From contig FJOG01000015.1 of the NCBI GenBank assembly GCA_900073065.1, positions 641,885 through 705,884 of the forward strand: a stretch of 64,000 nucleotides of DNA. Direction: 5' to 3'. The stretch's first letter is position 1. Every line of letters starts with the position of its first letter. Position numbers and translations under genes: made by a program. Positions 60,418-64,000 of the stretch are shown here, one piece after another. The stretch comes from Phialocephala subalpina. Lineage: Eukaryota > Ascomycota > Leotiomycetes > Helotiales > Mollisiaceae. A model generated the notes under the pieces. The model did not search any database. It was not told the DNA's origin and saw nothing but the letters and a program-made list of their open reading frames with translations.

Positions 60418-61534
60418 TAAGGTTACAGAAGGTTGGCGGCCGTGGTGGGGAAAACTGGAGTGTGTTTGGTGGGTCTTCGGCAGTGCTCATCCCTTTTGTG
60501 GGGGCCGTTACTATACGTCGTATAGCACTTTTAAACTAAACCAAAGAATCTTTCTTTTCTTTTTGTTTCTGCGTATATCGACAACAAACTATCTTCAAAG
60601 TCGTAGCCGTACTTTCAGCCTTACTCGTATCGTTGCTTCTCTATGGCCGTTCTTTTTATTAGCTATCACGCATACTCTTTCCTTCTCTAGTACCTACTAG
60701 TACCTACAAATTTTCAGGGTCTTAGCATACCTCCTCAATGGAAAAGTATCCCGTATAGACAGGAACATCAGCATATCTTAATCCACCATTTAGACCTCAA
60801 GTAGTAGAAATTCAAGAAGTCTTCTCATAATCCACTTATTATAATGCAGAGAATAGTGACAGCTTGCATGAACGAAAGTTTCAGAACTTCTGTGCCTTAT
60901 CCAATGGAAACGTTCGCAAAACAAAGCTTTTTGCTAAGTATACATTTAACGATTATAAACGTCCAAGAGTAATAAAGTTCCAAAAGACCTTGATCCTTCA
61001 ATAATAAACATCTATTATACTTTCTAATCTTATTCTTTTCCCGTTCTCCTATCGCATGCTCTTCCCCCATTCTTGGCATTACTGTAAGTACGCTGCAACT
61101 TCTAGATACTAAGTGCATGCAAATTACCCCCATCCCGAAAGCGTATCCTCCCCCTCAATTAAAAGGAAATCAAATCTACCATTCCCTATGCCTTCGAGAA
61201 CTCTTCTCTAATCCTAGTTCCTACTTCCCTATTAGTGATCCGGGACCCACTTGCCATAAGGTCAAATTTATGCATTTGGCAACTACAACTTTACTCGCGA
61301 AAATGCTTTCTTTCTGACATACTCGGTCCCGAAGCCAATTACCGCAAATACCAGAAATTTGGTTGTAATTTTACTATTTGCTTGCTTCGGTTCTTCGTTC
61401 TCTTCCGGCTTGTTGCAAGCGATGCTAAGCCCTAATGTATGCCGCTCGGCTTGTGTGTTGGACCCTTCCGGGCTTATGGCTGCACCCCTCAGTTCTGGTC
61501 TTATTGTTTTACCACTCAATATTGGGCCCTTCTA
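60418..61534. other. Spacer without supported gene
   Basis: About 1.1 kb of mildly A+T-rich sequence. Short frames (60897-61133 minus, 61117-61317 plus) show no recognisable features. Confidence 0.35.
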
Positions 61535-62130
61535 GATTGATGAAGCCGCCGCTTGACGAATCTTCTCGTATCTGCGGCGAGTATATTTACCTCGCCACAA
61601 GCTTTGTATGATAACGATATCCATAATCTCCCTTCTTCGCAAGAAGCCCTTCGCCGCAGCTTATATAGAGATAACGTTATTGCGAATAGCATTGAAACTC
61701 TTGCGCTGCTTCTGACCGCGCCATACTCTTTGTATTGTGGTAGCAGCTTTGATCTTGCGAGTTTCTTGCGTATGCTTCCAAGCAAGATGTCTCCGAGTGG
61801 CGGACTGGAAGAGGAGGATCGCGTTTCGTGCCTCCAAATACTTGCGGCGATAGTACTTGGCTTTCAGATTCTTCTGGATCATAGTGGCACAATGATTGAG
61901 ACGCGTTGTTCTAAGATTCTCCAGGAATGCCAACGTGTCAGCACGGAAGATGATCTCTGTTTGCCCGAGTTGATACTTATCCAAGCCCTCGCTCCTGCTG
62001 GCCCCAAGCACTTTCGTAAGGATTTTGTTTGCCATATCCCGGATTCCTGATGTCCGTGACGATGAAGGAACAAGCATATAGTACCTCAAAGCAAATTCTT
62101 TGTACGTCCATCTTGTCGGGTATGCGGCAC
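61535..62130 (-). pseudogene. Class V myosin fragment (end of motor and IQ motifs)
   Basis: Starts within the converter end of a myosin motor: YPTRWTYKEFALRYYMLVPS, then IRDMANKILTKVLGAS and EGLDKYQLGQTEIIFRADTL, AFLENLRTTRLN. IQ motifs follow: ATMIQKNLKAKYYRRKY, LLFQSATRRHLAWKH, TTIQRVWRGQKQRKSF. After a stop (TAA, 61661-61663) comes AAAKGFLRRREIMD and IIQSLWRGKYTRRRY. This is unmistakably part of a class V (Myo2-type) heavy chain of about 1500 residues. The head, coiled coil and cargo domain are absent. Family features such as LTKIFFRAG are altered (QTEIIFRAD). It is a duplicated fragment without a start of its own. Confidence 0.85.
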
Positions 62131-62640
62131 TATTGCTCCCGGGTCCACCTCCGATCGCATCTGCGAGCTCAAGATGTGCGCGTTTTGAAGCGCTACTATC
62201 CTCAAAGTGTTGCTTACGTTTGGAGGATGTATGTTGTGGAGTATCCAGCCGCTGCGGGATCGAAGAGGTAACGGTGGGTTCAGAGGGTTGCTTGTCTTGA
62301 CGAGCGTCCTGATCATATGTATCGTTATTGTGATCAGATGGAGGCCAAACGTCGAGGTTCGCCGAACGCTGAGAATCATCGCTCGTCTGCTCGACGCTGG
62401 AGTCGTCTGCGTCCTCGATATAGGCATGGTATAAAGGTCGACCCCCTTGACTGAGTTCTTGCTTGGCCGCTAGGGAGCTATGATCGTGAGGGTCGACGAG
62501 GTTGTTCTTGTGCTGATCAGCCTGACCGTCAGGGTCAGGCTCTTCTCGAGGCGTGGAGGCGATTGCATCTCTGAGGCCAACGAACTTTGTTGGGACTAAG
62601 AAATGGAGTCTAGGGAAGCTTAGTGGGCTTCTTTGGCCGT
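62131..62640 (-). other. Acidic, Ser-rich open frame linking SUMO and myosin fragments
   Basis: About 170 codons without a stop, in the same frame as the myosin fragment: FVGLRDAIASTPREEPDPDG, HAYIEDADDSSVEQTSDDSQ, SSKRKQHFEDSSASKRAHLE. Composition suggests an intrinsically disordered segment, possibly from yet another host gene (a KRKQ basic patch could be a nuclear signal). It runs directly into YPTRW of the myosin piece, so the junction is in frame. Confidence 0.45.
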
Positions 62641-62654
62641 TCGTAAGGACGTGC

Positions 62655-62847
62655 TAACCGTGTTGGGGCTATCAGTAGGCTGTATACGACTGTCATCGAA
62701 TGTCTTGTCTCTCGCAGAAGGCGCCATCAACTTCTTGAGGATTGTGATGCGCTTGATCTTGGAGAAGACTTTATGGTTGTTGTCGGTTACTTTGATGTTC
62801 AGATGTTCGCTGACCGGTTGACCTTCGGGCTCTTTGGGGATACCTCG
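62655..62847 (-). pseudogene. SUMO (Smt3) gene fragment
   Basis: The minus strand reads PEGQPVSEHLNIKVTDNNHK then VFSKIKRITILKKLM, the first two beta strands and helix of SUMO. A frameshift follows into GAFCERQDI, where the family has AFCERQ, and later RIQPTDSPNTV corresponds to the following strand region (family RVQPTDTPDT). The C-terminal beta strands and the Gly-Gly processing site are absent. Only about half of the roughly 95-residue protein is represented, with a frameshift near 62728 and an internal deletion. Confidence 0.75.
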
Positions 62848-62929
62848 TAATGGCTAGGCATTCAACTTCACGAGGACGTTTGAAGTGTGCACGGGCCACC
62901 GTAGGAAACTTACTACTGTGGCCCATTGT

Positions 62930-63840
62930 CATTGTCGTGGTCTGCCTCTCCTCTCGGGATTTGAAGTTTGCAATCTTCCTGTGGAGGCTCCCACCTTGGC
63001 AAACTGGCTGGAAGATGTTGATGTCATGTCCTGTGGGCCAGCCTTGGGAGCACAGGTATGGGAGGATATGATCCTGACAAGTTCATGAGCGCGGGCTGCA
63101 ACTAGAGCCGGAATAAAAGAGCCTACATGGCGTAGTTTCATGAGCAAAGCTACCTCAGCTTCAATATTCATCTTGAATGCTTTCTCCGTGTCGATTTTCC
63201 AATATGCCATTGGTTTGTACTGGATGACCTTGCAAGCATAATAGTCGCCGGTATGAATATCGACAACCTCATTTACGTTGCCTTGAGATCCGTCGCCAAG
63301 CCGCTTCACCTTCGTATGTCTGATCTCATTGCCTGGTTCAGGTTGGAAAGGAGTGTTCATCCTAGTGTTATAGACACTTGATCTAACAGATTGCAAATCG
63401 AAGGCTAAAAATTGTTCAAGAGTCCCCTCGTAGGTTCCCTCGTAATCTTCAGGGACTGGATGGCAAACAAACGACAGCCTCTCTTCTGTGAATGCTTCTA
63501 GATCTTGTGTTTCCCGTGGCTTCAGACGAAATTCGGCACGACCCGTTCGGAAAATCCACTCGCGGTCCAGTAGCACGACGCATTGCCGAGGTCTTTTCCG
63601 TATCTGCTCAGTCATGTCTTTGTCCCGGAGCTGTGTATTCTCGCGTGAAGATACGTCGTGAAGAAGAAGTTCTCCAGTTGTCGGGTCTATTCAAGGTAAG
63701 GTATAGTGCGTAAAAGCATCAAATATACTGTCTATAAACCAGTTAAATCGCTGTGTTGCAAGGAAAAACGTTAACTTACCTCCAGAGTCCTGTAATGTTA
63801 GATCAAACCAGAACCCGGATGGATCGTACCAGAATCTGGA
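62930..63840 (-). pseudogene. FHA-protein kinase fragment (FHA end and kinase N-lobe)
   Basis: Pieces joined across apparent introns of 93 bp (63687-63779) and 53 bp (63074-63126). FWYDPSGFWFDLTLQDSG, TTGELLLHDVSSRENTQLRD and RQCVVLLDREWIFRTGRAEF form the FHA portion. The kinase opens with KVKRLGDGSQGNVNEVVDI (glycine loop) and YYACKVIQY (ATP-lysine), then an EAEVALLMKLRH helix and a hinge INIFQPVCQGGSLHRKI. The C-lobe, with HRD, DFG and APE motifs, is missing; the sequence instead runs into the SUMO fragment. A possible further exon lies towards the window end. Coding sequence is well preserved, so capture or truncation may be fairly recent. Confidence 0.7.
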
Positions 63841-64000
63841 TAAAATCTAGAAGGGACTGAGGGGTGTTTTTCCTAGCTCGGCACTAGTTTTTTCTTGGCC
63901 ACGTCATTTATTCCTATTTATTTTCTTGTACTGTAATCGTCATAGAAACTCAGTATTTGACTTGGATATCGTCATGAGTATCGTCATGGATATCCTTGGC

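Overview
The window reads as nuclear DNA of a filamentous ascomycete (Pezizomycotina, perhaps Leotiomycetes; the class is an inference from remembered resemblances of unnamed families). Genes are split by many GT-AG introns of about 45-140 nt with CTAAC/CTGAC-like branch sites. Families are typically fungal (Zn2Cys6 regulator, LaeA-type methyltransferase, mitochondrial MSS1/TrmE GTPase, FHA-kinases, GRGG-repeat protein). A long A+T-rich block carries the signature of repeat-induced point mutation (RIP): open frames broken almost only by TAG/TAA at former Trp/Gln codons. I see no tRNA, rRNA or CRISPR.

Layout. 1-38 kb is ordinary gene-bearing DNA: the 3' part of a Ser/Thr-rich GPI-anchored wall protein; a GH13 glycosidase gene with a one-base frameshift; an O-methyltransferase behind two inverted-repeat elements; a Cys-rich single-pass membrane protein; a hAT-type MITE with a perfect 8-bp target duplication; an FHA-kinase whose DFG aspartate is glycine; a small basic protein; a 14-exon gene of about 1641 codons joining ubiquitin-like, split vWA, U-box and E2 (UBC) domains; a decayed Zn2Cys6-type regulator; MSS1; and a short GRGGYN-repeat protein. 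From 29.7 to 38.0 kb sit an FAD monooxygenase, a LaeA-like methyltransferase, a Zn2Cys6 activator, a pyridoxal-reductase-like aldo-keto reductase and a GNAT acetyltransferase, in the style of a small accessory or metabolite cluster without a PKS/NRPS core.

At about 38.26 kb the composition changes abruptly. From there to about 60 kb the DNA is mostly A+T-rich and RIP-degraded, with recognisable relics: a pogo-family transposase start, two SANT/Myb-like genes at different stages of decay, a long charged unknown frame, a Cys-rich zinc-binding protein and a STAND/NACHT-like P-loop gene with a conserved C-terminal region. A 229-bp terminal-inverted-repeat element lies at 60.2 kb.

The last 2.5 kb is the oddest part: on one strand, head to tail, lie the N-terminal part of an FHA-protein kinase, a piece of SUMO, an acidic Ser-rich frame and a piece of class V myosin (end of motor plus IQ motifs). 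This mosaic of unrelated host-gene fragments beside a transposon graveyard looks like gene-fragment capture. Together with the E2-E3-type fusion gene it is the most novel content of the window.
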